Source: Bacteroidales bacterium (GTDB lineage: Bacteria > Bacteroidota > Bacteroidia > Bacteroidales > F082). From it: DNA of 64,000 nucleotides. The notes under the pieces are model-generated. The model had not been told where the DNA came from, did not search any database, and worked only from the letters and a program-made list of their open reading frames with translations. Shown here piece after piece: positions 52,460 through 61,220 of this stretch. The stretch is taken from NCBI GenBank assembly GCA_017645275.1, contig JAGCPH010000052.1:1-64000 (forward strand), read 5' to 3'. Position numbers and translations under genes: made by a program. How positions within the stretch are numbered: the first letter of the stretch is position 1; the number at the start of each line of letters is the position of its first letter.

Positions 52460-54841
52460 TTATCTATTGATTATCAATTTGACGATACCATTTCCGATTT
52501 TTATGAAATAAATGCCATTGGGCAGATACGAAACGTCGATTTGATTGTCTTGGACACGGATTTTCATCAATTGGCCATGAATATCCATTAATTCTATTTG
52601 AGATGTGATGAATCGCATCTCTACTGGATCACAATCGATTGTGACGGCATCCTTCGCAGGATTCGGGTAAACCGTGAATGCCGGGGTTTCGTTTTCATCA
52701 ACACCTAAATGGTTGTCGTTATAGATATAGTCACAGTCCACATCGCCTTCTTTCAGAATAAGGACATCGTCTTTCCAGTAGCAGCGCAGGCCGTCGACCT
52801 CGGAATCGGCTTTGCCATCCAATAATTTCTCAGGGAAGAAGCTGGTGAGATGACCGATTCCGCATAAGATTGTGCCGCTGAAGACGTCGTTTTCGTCGCT
52901 GACTGTCAATGCTTTGAACCAGCGGGCATCTTTGACATAATACCACACATCGTCGACATGCATTGTGATGTTGTTGCCACCTGCCGAAACCACCCATTCA
53001 TCGCCCGGGTTGGCACCGAAATCATACAACACGGTAAACTCCTGCGATGTCTTGTCCCACCAGTAAACACGGTTATTTTCCTCATAAATGTATTCCAGCA
53101 CAGGTTGTTCGTCGATACGCAAATCGTAAAGACTGTTGGTTTTTACTATGACTTTAACCTTTTTGTCATCAATAGTGGTGTCGCAGACATATTCAAGATG
53201 CTGATAGTAGATTTCGCCTAAAGCGTTTGTGATTTCATAATACCATTCGTCGCCAACGAGCTGATAATCAGGTTGTCCGGCCATATCGAAAACCGGGTAG
53301 CCGTCGTTGATGCCTGTAACATCTTCAAGCCAAGTGCATTGGCCAAGCGAGCCTGCGTTGAGAGCCTCGAGCAGGTCGGTTGTGCCGTACTGAGCCTCGC
53401 TGAGAATCCAGCTTGTAGGTGTCGCGCCCTGTACAAATGAACAAGAGCCTGGCAAATCAGGATGTTCCTGCATCTCTTCGTTGCCGCAAGCCGGGAAGCC
53501 GTTGCCTTCGAGCCAATAGCAATTGTAATAATTCTCGTCAGGATGGTAAGAATAACCGACGATATTGCCGTAGCCATATTCCTGAATGCTCGGTCCGACC
53601 GGAGGAATGATATTGCCAGTATTGTACACGTTAAATGAATGGGCTTCAAATTCTGTTTCATCAACGCCAACGATGCCACCTATATACACTTCATCGAATT
53701 CCATGACACCAGTTTTTATTGCAGTAAGGTCGCCACGATTGTAGCAATTTGAAATCGCGCCACCTGTTCCAGTGATGCCACCAATAAATGTTGCGCCAAT
53801 GCCCATATAATCATCATCCATAATAAGTCCGGTAATAGATGCATCATTAATACATCTTGTAATTATTGCCAAACCAGACTTGCCCACAATACCTCCAATC
53901 ATGCAACCAGTAATCTCGGCACCTTCATGGTTTACACAATCCTCTAAAATGCAATTAGGATAAACTGATGTATTTGAACCTGAGCTTCCGACAATACCGC
54001 CGCAAATTATCGATGACTGTATTTTCCCAAAATTTTCACATTTTTTAATAACAGCATTTTTATGCACTTGTGCCGCTATACCTCCACAATGCATTTTTGA
54101 GTTAATATCGCTGTAGTTGACACAATTCTCTATTACAAGCCAACTATTAACATGATCAAGTCTACTCAAATCACCGATAATACCACCAATCCTTGCTTCA
54201 TCACTAAATATCGCATTATTAATACAGTTCACAATATAAGTTGTATCATTTACTTTAGTAGTCTCACACTCACCAATTATACCACCCAAACATCCGTAAG
54301 ACTGAATTGAGCCATCAACTGTACAGTTTGAAACGTCTGTATTTATAGCATTACCTGCAATCAGACCTGTTAGTGTTCCACCTTGTTCTAAAGAGGATGT
54401 TATATATGCATTCGAAATGTTAACATTTTTTATGACAGCGTTATTAGTTCTTCCAAACAAGCCCAGACAAAACAAACCGTCAACATTATCCAAGTAGAGA
54501 TTATTTATAGTATGGCCATTGCCATCAAAAACGCCTTTAAAATCCTTGTTATATGAATCGACCAAAAGGCCTATCGGCATCCAGTTATGACTATCTGAAC
54601 CCACGTTTTCGTTAAGGCAGATGTCGTCGGTCAGGATATAGCAGGCATCGCCGCCGATGCCGTTGTTGGTCTGCTCAGCGAGCAAAGCGAGCTGAGCGGC
54701 ATTTGCTATCTGGTAAGGGTTTTCAGGTGTGCCGTCACCGCCAGCGTAAACATCGGCGACAGTACCGTCCCAGCATGGGGACTGCGCTCCGCAAAACATA
54801 GCGAGAGCGAGCATTACGATTGATAATAAGAGCTTTTTCAT
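52460..54841 (-). CDS. T9SS-secreted GLUG/beta-helix protein
   Basis: A 793-residue secreted protein. Signal peptide 1-19 (ending FCGAQ). Residues about 30-460 are tandem GLUG-like repeats (GGIIGECETT, IGGIIGDLSRL, CGGIAAQVHKN, CGGIVGSSGS, IGGIVGKSGL, IGGITGTGGA, IGGIVGVDET), which stack as a right-handed beta-helix in surface adhesins. Residues 520-710 are a separate beta domain. The end (FTVYPNPAKDAVTI...GIYFIKIGNGIVKLIINR) is a type A sorting domain. A family B palindrome codes for EMRFITSQ in its first loop. The repeat region is AT-rich compared with the flanks. Likely a cell-surface adhesin. Confidence 0.88.
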   Translation of the reverse strand: MKKLLLSIVMLALAMFCGAQSPCWDGTVADVYAGGDGTPENPYQIANAAQLALLAEQTNNGIGGDACYILTDDICLNENVGSDSHNWMPIGLLVDSYNKDFKGVFDGNGHTINNLYLDNVDGLFCLGLFGRTNNAVIKNVNISNAYITSSLEQGGTLTGLIAGNAINTDVSNCTVDGSIQSYGCLGGIIGECETTKVNDTTYIVNCINNAIFSDEARIGGIIGDLSRLDHVNSWLVIENCVNYSDINSKMHCGGIAAQVHKNAVIKKCENFGKIQSSIICGGIVGSSGSNTSVYPNCILEDCVNHEGAEITGCMIGGIVGKSGLAIITRCINDASITGLIMDDDYMGIGATFIGGITGTGGAISNCYNRGDLTAIKTGVMEFDEVYIGGIVGVDETEFEAHSFNVYNTGNIIPPVGPSIQEYGYGNIVGYSYHPDENYYNCYWLEGNGFPACGNEEMQEHPDLPGSCSFVQGATPTSWILSEAQYGTTDLLEALNAGSLGQCTWLEDVTGINDGYPVFDMAGQPDYQLVGDEWYYEITNALGEIYYQHLEYVCDTTIDDKKVKVIVKTNSLYDLRIDEQPVLEYIYEENNRVYWWDKTSQEFTVLYDFGANPGDEWVVSAGGNNITMHVDDVWYYVKDARWFKALTVSDENDVFSGTILCGIGHLTSFFPEKLLDGKADSEVDGLRCYWKDDVLILKEGDVDCDYIYNDNHLGVDENETPAFTVYPNPAKDAVTIDCDPVEMRFITSQIELMDIHGQLMKIRVQDNQIDVSYLPNGIYFIKIGNGIVKLIINR
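52600..52627. repeat. Family B palindrome in the GLUG-protein sorting domain
   Basis: GAGATGTGATGAATCGCATC then TCTACTGG; centre GATGAATC. Encodes VEMRFITSQ between the YPNP strand and the DIHGQ strand. Confidence 0.75.
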
Positions 54842-54872
54842 AGTATTATTCTTTTTGTTAATTATTCATTAT

Positions 54873-54911
54873 TTGAGATTTCTCCACTCCCTTCGGTCGG
54901 TCGAAATGACG
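54873..54911. repeat. Family A half element
   Basis: TTGAGATTTCTCCACTCCCT then TCGGTCGGTCGAAATGACG, in the 78-bp gap between the TPR protein and the GLUG protein. Confidence 0.8.
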
Positions 54912-54919
54912 TAAATAAA

Positions 54920-56380
54920 TTACACAGCATTTACAATTTCCTCGAACGAGCGGGTGTCGTTGTTGAGTTCCATCTTCATTTGTTTGATACGTATCTTACG
55001 TCGGTAATACGAGTCGGTCTGGGTGTCGAGCAGTATGGATATCACCTGGTTTGAGAATCCGTTTTTCGACAGGCAGCAAATCCTAACATCCCACTGCCCC
55101 AGCTTGGGGAACAGCTGCAGTAGCCGTTGTGAGAAGCCGTCGTACACAAGGTCGGTGAGGCTTATGAAGTCGGCCCAGTCGTCGTTGCTGAGGTCGAAAT
55201 TCAGCGCATTGGCGGTGACGTGTTCACTCAGGCTCATGGCGGTGGCGAACACCTTGTTTCGCGACATGATTTTATTGGTCATCAGCAGTTCTTTCTGTGA
55301 AAGTGTCTGATGGTCGCGTCGCAGCTCGTCATTGGTGCGGATGAGGTTCTCCATGTTGCTTACGAGCTCGTGGATGCGGTTCTGGTCGCGTTCCACCTGG
55401 TTTTTGAAGCGTTCGACAGCGATTTTATGGTCGCTGGCTTTCTTTCGCACCACCATCAGGGTCACCAGCAAAGCGATGACAACGAGGGTGATGACGAGAT
55501 ACAGTTTCAGACTCTTTGTGCGGTTAAGGCTCTCCATCTGGCTTTTCTGGGATTTCAGCTCATATTCGGCTTTCAGACGCTGCATCGCCTCGAGGTTGTT
55601 TTCCTTTTCCAAAAGCTGCATGTTTTCGAGGAAAAGTCCCTCATATTCCATCGCTTTGTCAAGATTTTTCTCGTTGAGTGCGATGCCGTAGAGGGTCTGG
55701 TAGACCGACATCCTCACTCCCACCCTGTCGCTACGTAAAGCGGCTGTGAGATAGTCCTTCGCGACATCGTTTTTGTTGGTGTAATAATAGAGGATTCCGA
55801 GCGTCATGTTGGCGATGTCGAGGTCGTTGCCCTGCAGGCCGCCTTGCATGGCACGTCTGACACATTCGATAGCCTTGGGGTAGTTTCCGACTTCCATGTA
55901 ATAATCTCGACCAATCTCGAGATACAAGTCATTGACCATGACGGTATCATTAATTAAGGTGGCGATTTGGAAGGCCGAGTCGTAGTAGTGTTTTGTGTAG
56001 GCATAGAGCTCCAGCGACTTGGTGGCACGTCCGCAATTGCGCCATGTCGTCATCATCCCGACGGAGTCTGGAATTAGTTTGAATTCGCTTACAGCCTCGC
56101 GATGCAGACACAACGCGTCTTCGAAAAGACCGTGTTTGTAATACATCGCGCCAAGATTGTCTTTGATGTCGGCGACCAATTCCCTATCATTGTCGACCAA
56201 TGCCAACGCCTGCAGGAAACATTCCGCAGCCTCTTTTGACAGCCGCTGTTCGCGCAGACGCACACCTTCTTCATATAGCGCGCGTGCCTTACGCTCACGT
56301 GTTGTCGCCGAATCGCATGAGGTCAGGGCAAAGCCGATCACGAAACCGAGCAGGATCAAGAATTTGAGTTTTGTCTTCAT
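54920..56380 (-). CDS. TPR protein with membrane segment and C-terminal HTH (one-component regulator)
   Basis: A 486-residue protein. The signal region ends in LTSC (C22), a possible lipobox. Residues 30-260 are TPR-like helical hairpins (ALYEEGVRLREQRLSKEAAECFLQAL and following). A coiled coil (262-290) leads to a membrane segment at about 292-311 with VRKK after it, a second coiled coil (315-370), and a LuxR-like helix-turn-helix at about 430-470 (VRICCLSKNGFSNQVISILLDTQTDSYYRRKIRIK). This periplasmic TPR, membrane, cytoplasmic HTH layout is common in Bacteroidota. It probably senses something outside and binds DNA inside. The GLUG gene follows 78 bp downstream. Confidence 0.85.
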   Translation of the reverse strand: MKTKLKFLILLGFVIGFALTSCDSATTRERKARALYEEGVRLREQRLSKEAAECFLQALALVDNDRELVADIKDNLGAMYYKHGLFEDALCLHREAVSEFKLIPDSVGMMTTWRNCGRATKSLELYAYTKHYYDSAFQIATLINDTVMVNDLYLEIGRDYYMEVGNYPKAIECVRRAMQGGLQGNDLDIANMTLGILYYYTNKNDVAKDYLTAALRSDRVGVRMSVYQTLYGIALNEKNLDKAMEYEGLFLENMQLLEKENNLEAMQRLKAEYELKSQKSQMESLNRTKSLKLYLVITLVVIALLVTLMVVRKKASDHKIAVERFKNQVERDQNRIHELVSNMENLIRTNDELRRDHQTLSQKELLMTNKIMSRNKVFATAMSLSEHVTANALNFDLSNDDWADFISLTDLVYDGFSQRLLQLFPKLGQWDVRICCLSKNGFSNQVISILLDTQTDSYYRRKIRIKQMKMELNNDTRSFEEIVNAV

Positions 56381-56420
56381 ACGCTAAATTTTTACATCGT
56401 TTATTGGTGTGATCACAATG

Positions 56421-56428
56421 CAAAAATA
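56421..56428 (-). promoter_or_regulatory. Promoter -7 box for the TPR regulator gene
   Basis: TATTTTTG on the minus strand; a CTTG at 56447-56450, 18 bp away, may serve as -33. Confidence 0.5.
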
Positions 56429-56576
56429 TACAAAAAAATTTTTTGTCAAGCGTTTTGCAGGCTACCGTCGCATCTTGTCCATGTCTTACGAAAAATAAAT
56501 ATTATTATTTAATTGATTTTTAATGATTTAACAATTTAAACACCCAAATTCTGTCCATATCGGAATCAGTGGTTTA

Positions 56577-57701
56577 TCACAATTTTTTCATAAAAACCCT
56601 TGCTCTTTTTGTGATTTTGTGCTCGAGATAACGCCAGAGGTTTTGGACGGTGGTGTTGTCCTCCAGTTCGCGTGTCGACTCTATGTATTTTATGCCGTTT
56701 TTCTTGATACCTTTGGAAAACTGGTCGAAAATCATCGCATTGACGCCTTTATTCTGGTATTCCTCGTCGATGGCGATCAGCAGCAGGTCGATGGTGTCGT
56801 TATGCTTCAACGCCCTCAGCAGATGGATGAATCCGAACGGGAACAGGCTGCCATTGGATTTCTGCATGGCCTTCGACAGCGACGGGAGGGCGACGCCAAA
56901 CGCCACGACTTTGTCTGATTTGTCAAGGATTATCGACACAAAATCGATGTTGATATTTACGAGAAATTGTTTTTTCAAATCTTCGCACTGTCCTGGCGAC
57001 AGCTCCGAGAAGTCGTGCAGCTGTGAGTAGGCCGCGTTGAGGCACTTAAACACGCCGTCAAGGTACGGGCCGACATCGGCACGCCGTTTCAATGGTGCCT
57101 GACGCAGCTCGTATTTCCTTGCCACGAGGTCGGCGGCACGCGCATAACGCTCCGGAATGATGTCGGGTACGAGTATCAGATACTCAACAAAATCAACTTC
57201 TTTGGCGTAACCGAGTTCAAGAAGACGCTGCTCGTAATATAGAGCGTTGTACTTGCCGTAAGCCGTCGGCAGCTGGTCGAAGCCTTCCACAAGGATGCCG
57301 GCAGGGTCGAACTCCAGGAAGCCCGTCGGACCGCTTACAGTCGTCATGCCTTTATCTTTGGCATATTGCTCCACGGCACTCATCAAGGCTTTCACAACAT
57401 CTTGATTGTCAATGAAATCAATCCAGCCGAAACGGCAAATCTTCTCACCCACCTTCTCGTTGTAACGATGGTTGATGATGCCTGCGACACGCCCCACAAT
57501 CTCATATTTTTCATTATAAGCAAACCAATATTTACCTTCGCAAACCTCAAAAGCGTGGTTTTTCGCAGGGTTCAGCGTGTCGCGGTCCATCGACTCGATC
57601 TGTGTCACATAATATGGGTTGTCTTTATAGAGCTCGTTGGGAAAATGCACAAAAGCGCGCAAGTCCCGCTTCGTCGTCACTTCGCGTATAGAAACATTCA
57701 T
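56577..57701 (-). CDS. GNAT-fold N-acetyltransferase-like protein
   Basis: A 374-residue protein of a Bacteroidota family in the GNAT superfamily. The N-terminal half has VTTKRDLRAFVHFPNELYKDNPYYV and GRVAGIINHRYNEKVGEKICRFGWIDF, where an acetyl-CoA strand-loop is expected; the middle has VSGPTGFLEFDPAGILVEGFD; the C-terminal half is a second GNAT-like fold (IDLLLIAIDEEYQNKGVNAMIFDQ). It has no signal peptide. Its start overlaps the upstream subtilase stop by 4 bp, so it ends the subtilase operon. Substrate is unknown. Confidence 0.85.
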   Translation of the reverse strand: MNVSIREVTTKRDLRAFVHFPNELYKDNPYYVTQIESMDRDTLNPAKNHAFEVCEGKYWFAYNEKYEIVGRVAGIINHRYNEKVGEKICRFGWIDFIDNQDVVKALMSAVEQYAKDKGMTTVSGPTGFLEFDPAGILVEGFDQLPTAYGKYNALYYEQRLLELGYAKEVDFVEYLILVPDIIPERYARAADLVARKYELRQAPLKRRADVGPYLDGVFKCLNAAYSQLHDFSELSPGQCEDLKKQFLVNINIDFVSIILDKSDKVVAFGVALPSLSKAMQKSNGSLFPFGFIHLLRALKHNDTIDLLLIAIDEEYQNKGVNAMIFDQFSKGIKKNGIKYIESTRELEDNTTVQNLWRYLEHKITKRARVFMKKL

Positions 57702-59398
57702 CTTTCAATCACTAATTTTGATATCTTCTCTCCTAATTTTATAAAATAAATGCCGTTTGGCAAATTTGAGATGTCGATTTGATTGTTTTTAACTTGAATT
57801 TCCATCAATTGGCCACGGATGTCCAGCACTTCAATATGAGATGCGATGAATTGCGTCTCTATAGAAGAATCATTAATGTATACGAAATTGTTTGCAGGAT
57901 TCGGGTAAACCGTGAATGCCGATATCGCGTTTTCAATGGTCCCGTCGTATGGTTCCACGGCGTCGACGGCCGCAAGGGCGTCGACGCGCCCCACGCCTGT
58001 GATGTTGCTCTTGGTCTGTGTCAACTTCACGGATGTTTCCTCCAGAATTCGGCAGATGTCAGCGGGCATGAGGGTTGGATTTTTCTGCAACATCAATGCT
58101 ATGATGCCACCCACCAATGGTGTTGCCTGCGAGGTGCCATCAAGGTTCTTATAGCCATTAACTGTCTCATAATCAAGCGATTTTATTGCCACGCCAGGGC
58201 CGCACACGTCGGGACGGATGAGTCCGATGCCAGGGTTATAGGCATAGTCGCCGAACTCGGTGTCCTGCCATGTTACCGGACCACGCGAGGTGAAATATGC
58301 CGCCTCGTCGTTGCTGTCGACGGCACCGACAGCTATCACACAGCTCAGCTCGCCAGGATTCTCCATCTGGTCGGGGTCGAGATATGGCGGCGGACAGCTT
58401 GCAGGGACACGTACGTTGTCAGGTATAGGAGCTATCATCGTGAGATGGCCTTCATTGCCTGCGCACACCACCGCCACTATGCCTATATCGTTGATGGCGA
58501 CACATGTTCTGCGAAGCACTTCCTTGTCGGTGATTGAAGCATTCACCATGCCCAACGACATGCTGATGACGTCACAGCCGTGTTCGACAGCCCATTCCAT
58601 GCCTCCTGCGATATTGACAGAACCGCCGAAGCCTTCTGCATTGATGCTTTTCACACACATTAAAACAGCATCTGGCGCGATGCCAGTCTGTGAGCCGGCG
58701 GTGCCATCACCTAAAACGGTGCCTGCGCAATGCGTCCCATGGCCTTTGTCATCCATCGGGTCATTATCATTGTTGACTATATCGTATCCATGATGCGGGA
58801 AAGCATCTCCACCATCCCACAGATGGTCGGCCAAATCCTCATGGTTATAGTTGACACCAGAATCAACGACAGCAACAACTACACCGGCACCAGTGTAACC
58901 CTGCGCCCACACATCAGGCACGTTGGTCTGGGTGAGGTTCGGGGTGATTTCACGGTTAGAGACGCGATGAATCGCATCTGTACAGGAACCTGTTTCAGGA
59001 ATTAAGTTGTATTCTTTAGATAACCCTATGATTTCCACATCGTTACGATTCGCAATCTCCATAATCTGGGATTTCGTAGCCGAGAAACACAACGAATTCG
59101 ATGCCCATAGTGATTTCGCATCGCCGCCAAGGTATTCCATAATATCTTTTTGCGACAGCTCCGCATATGACTTTAACTCATTGACAACGAACGCTCTACG
59201 CTCGGTACGAGTGAGATACGACGCCGCTTTTTTATTCAGCGCATCTCTGTCGTAACGGGCCTTCATCACCACAATCACCTCGATTTTTTCATCGTCTGAA
59301 CGACGGCTCAACTCTTCAAGCAATTGGTTGTCAATGATTTGAGCATTAGCTAAAATGGACGCAAATACCAACGACAATGCAAAAATATATTTCTTCAT
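57698..59398 (-). CDS. T9SS-secreted subtilisin-like protease (S8), downstream copy
   Basis: A 566-residue secreted serine protease. Signal peptide 1-19 (ending LANA); an I9-like propeptide of about 110 residues (EVIVVMKARYDRDALNKKA); then the S8 domain with D179 (VVDSGVNYNH), H220 (GHGTHCAGT) and S423 (GTSQATP). The type A sorting domain ends the chain (FTVYPNPANNFVYI...GIYFIKLGEKISKLVIER). Two family B palindromes are in frame: CTDAIHRVSNR (139-149) at the propeptide-protease junction and ETQFIASH in the sorting domain. It starts 2 bp after the paralogous subtilase stop; the GNAT gene overlaps its end. Confidence 0.94.
   Translation of the reverse strand: MKKYIFALSLVFASILANAQIIDNQLLEELSRRSDDEKIEVIVVMKARYDRDALNKKAASYLTRTERRAFVVNELKSYAELSQKDIMEYLGGDAKSLWASNSLCFSATKSQIMEIANRNDVEIIGLSKEYNLIPETGSCTDAIHRVSNREITPNLTQTNVPDVWAQGYTGAGVVVAVVDSGVNYNHEDLADHLWDGGDAFPHHGYDIVNNDNDPMDDKGHGTHCAGTVLGDGTAGSQTGIAPDAVLMCVKSINAEGFGGSVNIAGGMEWAVEHGCDVISMSLGMVNASITDKEVLRRTCVAINDIGIVAVVCAGNEGHLTMIAPIPDNVRVPASCPPPYLDPDQMENPGELSCVIAVGAVDSNDEAAYFTSRGPVTWQDTEFGDYAYNPGIGLIRPDVCGPGVAIKSLDYETVNGYKNLDGTSQATPLVGGIIALMLQKNPTLMPADICRILEETSVKLTQTKSNITGVGRVDALAAVDAVEPYDGTIENAISAFTVYPNPANNFVYINDSSIETQFIASHIEVLDIRGQLMEIQVKNNQIDISNLPNGIYFIKLGEKISKLVIER
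57838..57864. repeat. Family B palindrome in the downstream subtilase sorting domain
   Basis: GAGATGCGATGAATTGCGTC then TCTATAG; encodes SIETQFIASH in the same loop as the 52600 and 59549 copies. Confidence 0.8.
58958..58988. repeat. Family B palindrome at the propeptide-protease junction
   Basis: TTAGAGACGCGATGAATCGC then ATCTGTACAGG; encodes SCTDAIHRVSNR of the downstream subtilase. Confidence 0.82.
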
Positions 59399-59400
59399 AA

Positions 59401-61095
59401 TTATTCTTTGATTATTTTTTTATAAAATATGCCGTCTGACAATTCGATTTTCATCATATAAATGCCCGATGGAATATCTGAAATATCGATTTTCGATTCA
59501 GATGTCGATAATACCTTTCGGCCATTAACGTCATATATAATAACATTCTGTAAAGACGCACGGCCGTGCGTCTCTATCATCACAATATCATTCACAGGAT
59601 TCGGGTAAACAGTAATGTCCTCGTTATCAATTTCTTCGACACCGTCATCCCCTACTGCGTTCACTGCGGCGAGGGCATCGATGCGGCCTGAACCGAAATC
59701 ATTGCTTTTGTGTGCCGACAACGGCACTGCTGTACGTTCCAAAATCTCGTCGATCTGTTCGGGTGTCAACTCATGGTCTTTCGACAGCATCAGGGCGATG
59801 GTGCCTGCCACACATGGTGTCGCCATCGAAGTTCCGCTTTTCAGACAATAGCCGTTGGTAGTATTGAAATCGAGCGACTTGACGTTCACCCCAGGCGCGC
59901 ACACATCGGGACGTATAAGTCCAATATTTGTTGAGCCTCCTGAAGAATACGGATAGTCGTTGTATGGTGCCACGCCCGACCATGTGGCAGGCCCCTCCGA
60001 CGAGAAATCGCCCAATACATCGTTGTTGTTGACGGCGCCGACGCATATCACGCAGCTGGTGCCACCGGCGTTAACCATCTGATCCTCATGCAGATGCGGT
60101 GGCGGACAGTCGCCTGGCGACCATATATTATAAGGTACTGGTGCAAGCATCTGTATCTGACGTGAGTTGCCTGCACAGACCGCAGCGACGACTCCGGCGG
60201 CAAGGGTGTTGTCGCATGCCTGCCGAAGCATATGTTTCACCGATGAGTCTGGCAATGGCTGCCCCAGCGACATGTTCATCACGTCGGCACCATGTTCCAC
60301 AGCAAACTGCATCGCCTCGACCCACATCGTGACCTCGGAGAGGTTGTCTTCGCCATGAAACACCTTCAAAACCATAAGTGTTGCACCTGGTGCGACACCT
60401 GTCTGGGTGCCCGAAACACCAGTCCCCACTATGGTTCCCGCCACATGTGTGCCGTGACCGTGCGTATCCGACGGGTCGTTGTCATGCTGATAGAAATCGT
60501 AGCCATGGTTAGGATACTCAGCGCCTCCATCCCACAAACGTCCCTGCAAATCGGCATGGTCGAGCCTTGCTCCCGTGTCGATGAGCGCCACAAGCACGTT
60601 CTCGCCTGTGTAGCCGAGCGCCCACACCTGGTCGGCGTTCACTTTCACTATGTTTTCAGCTATCTCTCGTCCATCACCACGTTCAGACGACATAACAGAT
60701 ACATCTTCAATGCATTGAAACTCTTCACACTGATAAACCGCCAATATGTCTTTGCGCTGTGAAATTGCCGAAACAGCCTCTTCATTGGCATAACAGCTCA
60801 CTGAATTGACAAGCCAAAGCGGTCTTATCTCTTCAACCAAGCCATTGGCTTCCAATATGTTAAGCTCTTCGATCAAGCCAGCCTGCGCATCAGCCGCCTG
60901 ACGTTTCAAGGTGTTTATCACAAACTCACGCCGCTCGGCCTTGGTCGGGAAAGCCTCCGCCATCCTGATGAGCTCCTGCGCATCGGCCTGCTCCGCCAAA
61001 ATGATGTTGATTTTAACTTTGTCGGCTTTTGATATATCAGCCAAACAATTGATACACAATAATATAGAAACGATAAAAACTAAAAACTTTTTCAT
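59401..61095 (-). CDS. T9SS-secreted subtilisin-like protease (S8), upstream copy
   Basis: A 564-residue secreted serine protease, paralogous to the next gene. The signal peptide ends near CLADIS; a propeptide of about 120 residues follows. Catalytic residues are D173 (VALIDTGARLDH), H214 (GHGTHVAGT) and S423 (GTSMATP). The type A sorting domain ends the chain (ITVYPNPVNDIVMI...GIYMMKIELSDGIFYKKIIKE), with a family B palindrome coding ETHGRASL in its first loop. I start at 61095 (MKKFLVFIV); an ATG at 61101 is in frame and also possible. It is first in the subtilase-subtilase-GNAT operon and is transcribed away from the C10 protease. Confidence 0.94.
   Translation of the reverse strand: MKKFLVFIVSILLCINCLADISKADKVKINIILAEQADAQELIRMAEAFPTKAERREFVINTLKRQAADAQAGLIEELNILEANGLVEEIRPLWLVNSVSCYANEEAVSAISQRKDILAVYQCEEFQCIEDVSVMSSERGDGREIAENIVKVNADQVWALGYTGENVLVALIDTGARLDHADLQGRLWDGGAEYPNHGYDFYQHDNDPSDTHGHGTHVAGTIVGTGVSGTQTGVAPGATLMVLKVFHGEDNLSEVTMWVEAMQFAVEHGADVMNMSLGQPLPDSSVKHMLRQACDNTLAAGVVAAVCAGNSRQIQMLAPVPYNIWSPGDCPPPHLHEDQMVNAGGTSCVICVGAVNNNDVLGDFSSEGPATWSGVAPYNDYPYSSGGSTNIGLIRPDVCAPGVNVKSLDFNTTNGYCLKSGTSMATPCVAGTIALMLSKDHELTPEQIDEILERTAVPLSAHKSNDFGSGRIDALAAVNAVGDDGVEEIDNEDITVYPNPVNDIVMIETHGRASLQNVIIYDVNGRKVLSTSESKIDISDIPSGIYMMKIELSDGIFYKKIIKE
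59549..59579. repeat. Family B palindrome in the upstream subtilase sorting domain
   Basis: TGTAAAGACGCACGGCCGTG then CGTCTCTATCA, with a perfect inner palindrome GACGCACGGCCGTGCGTC. Encodes IETHGRASLQ. Confidence 0.88.
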
Positions 61096-61117
61096 TACCA
61101 TGTTACATATTTATCTG

Positions 61118-61125
61118 CAAATTTA
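61118..61125 (-). promoter_or_regulatory. Promoter -7 box for the subtilase operon
   Basis: TAAATTTG on the minus strand, 22 bp before the ATG at 61095. Confidence 0.5.
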
Positions 61126-61168
61126 AGATATTTTTAGGTATCAAGATGCCTATAACAAAAAAAATTAT

Positions 61169-61176
61169 TACCTTTG
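61169..61176 (+). promoter_or_regulatory. Promoter -7 box for the first C10 protease
   Basis: TACCTTTG, 44 bp before the ATG at 61221, divergent from the subtilase promoter. Confidence 0.5.
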
Positions 61177-61220
61177 CAAGTTTATAACTTTTGTGCAAAA
61201 CATTATTAATTCTTAATAAG

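Noticed and set aside
14793..59579. Family B palindromes as transcription-factor operators or terminators
   Set aside because: Most copies are inside coding sequence far from promoters and lack T runs, so a mobile or structural repeat is more likely.
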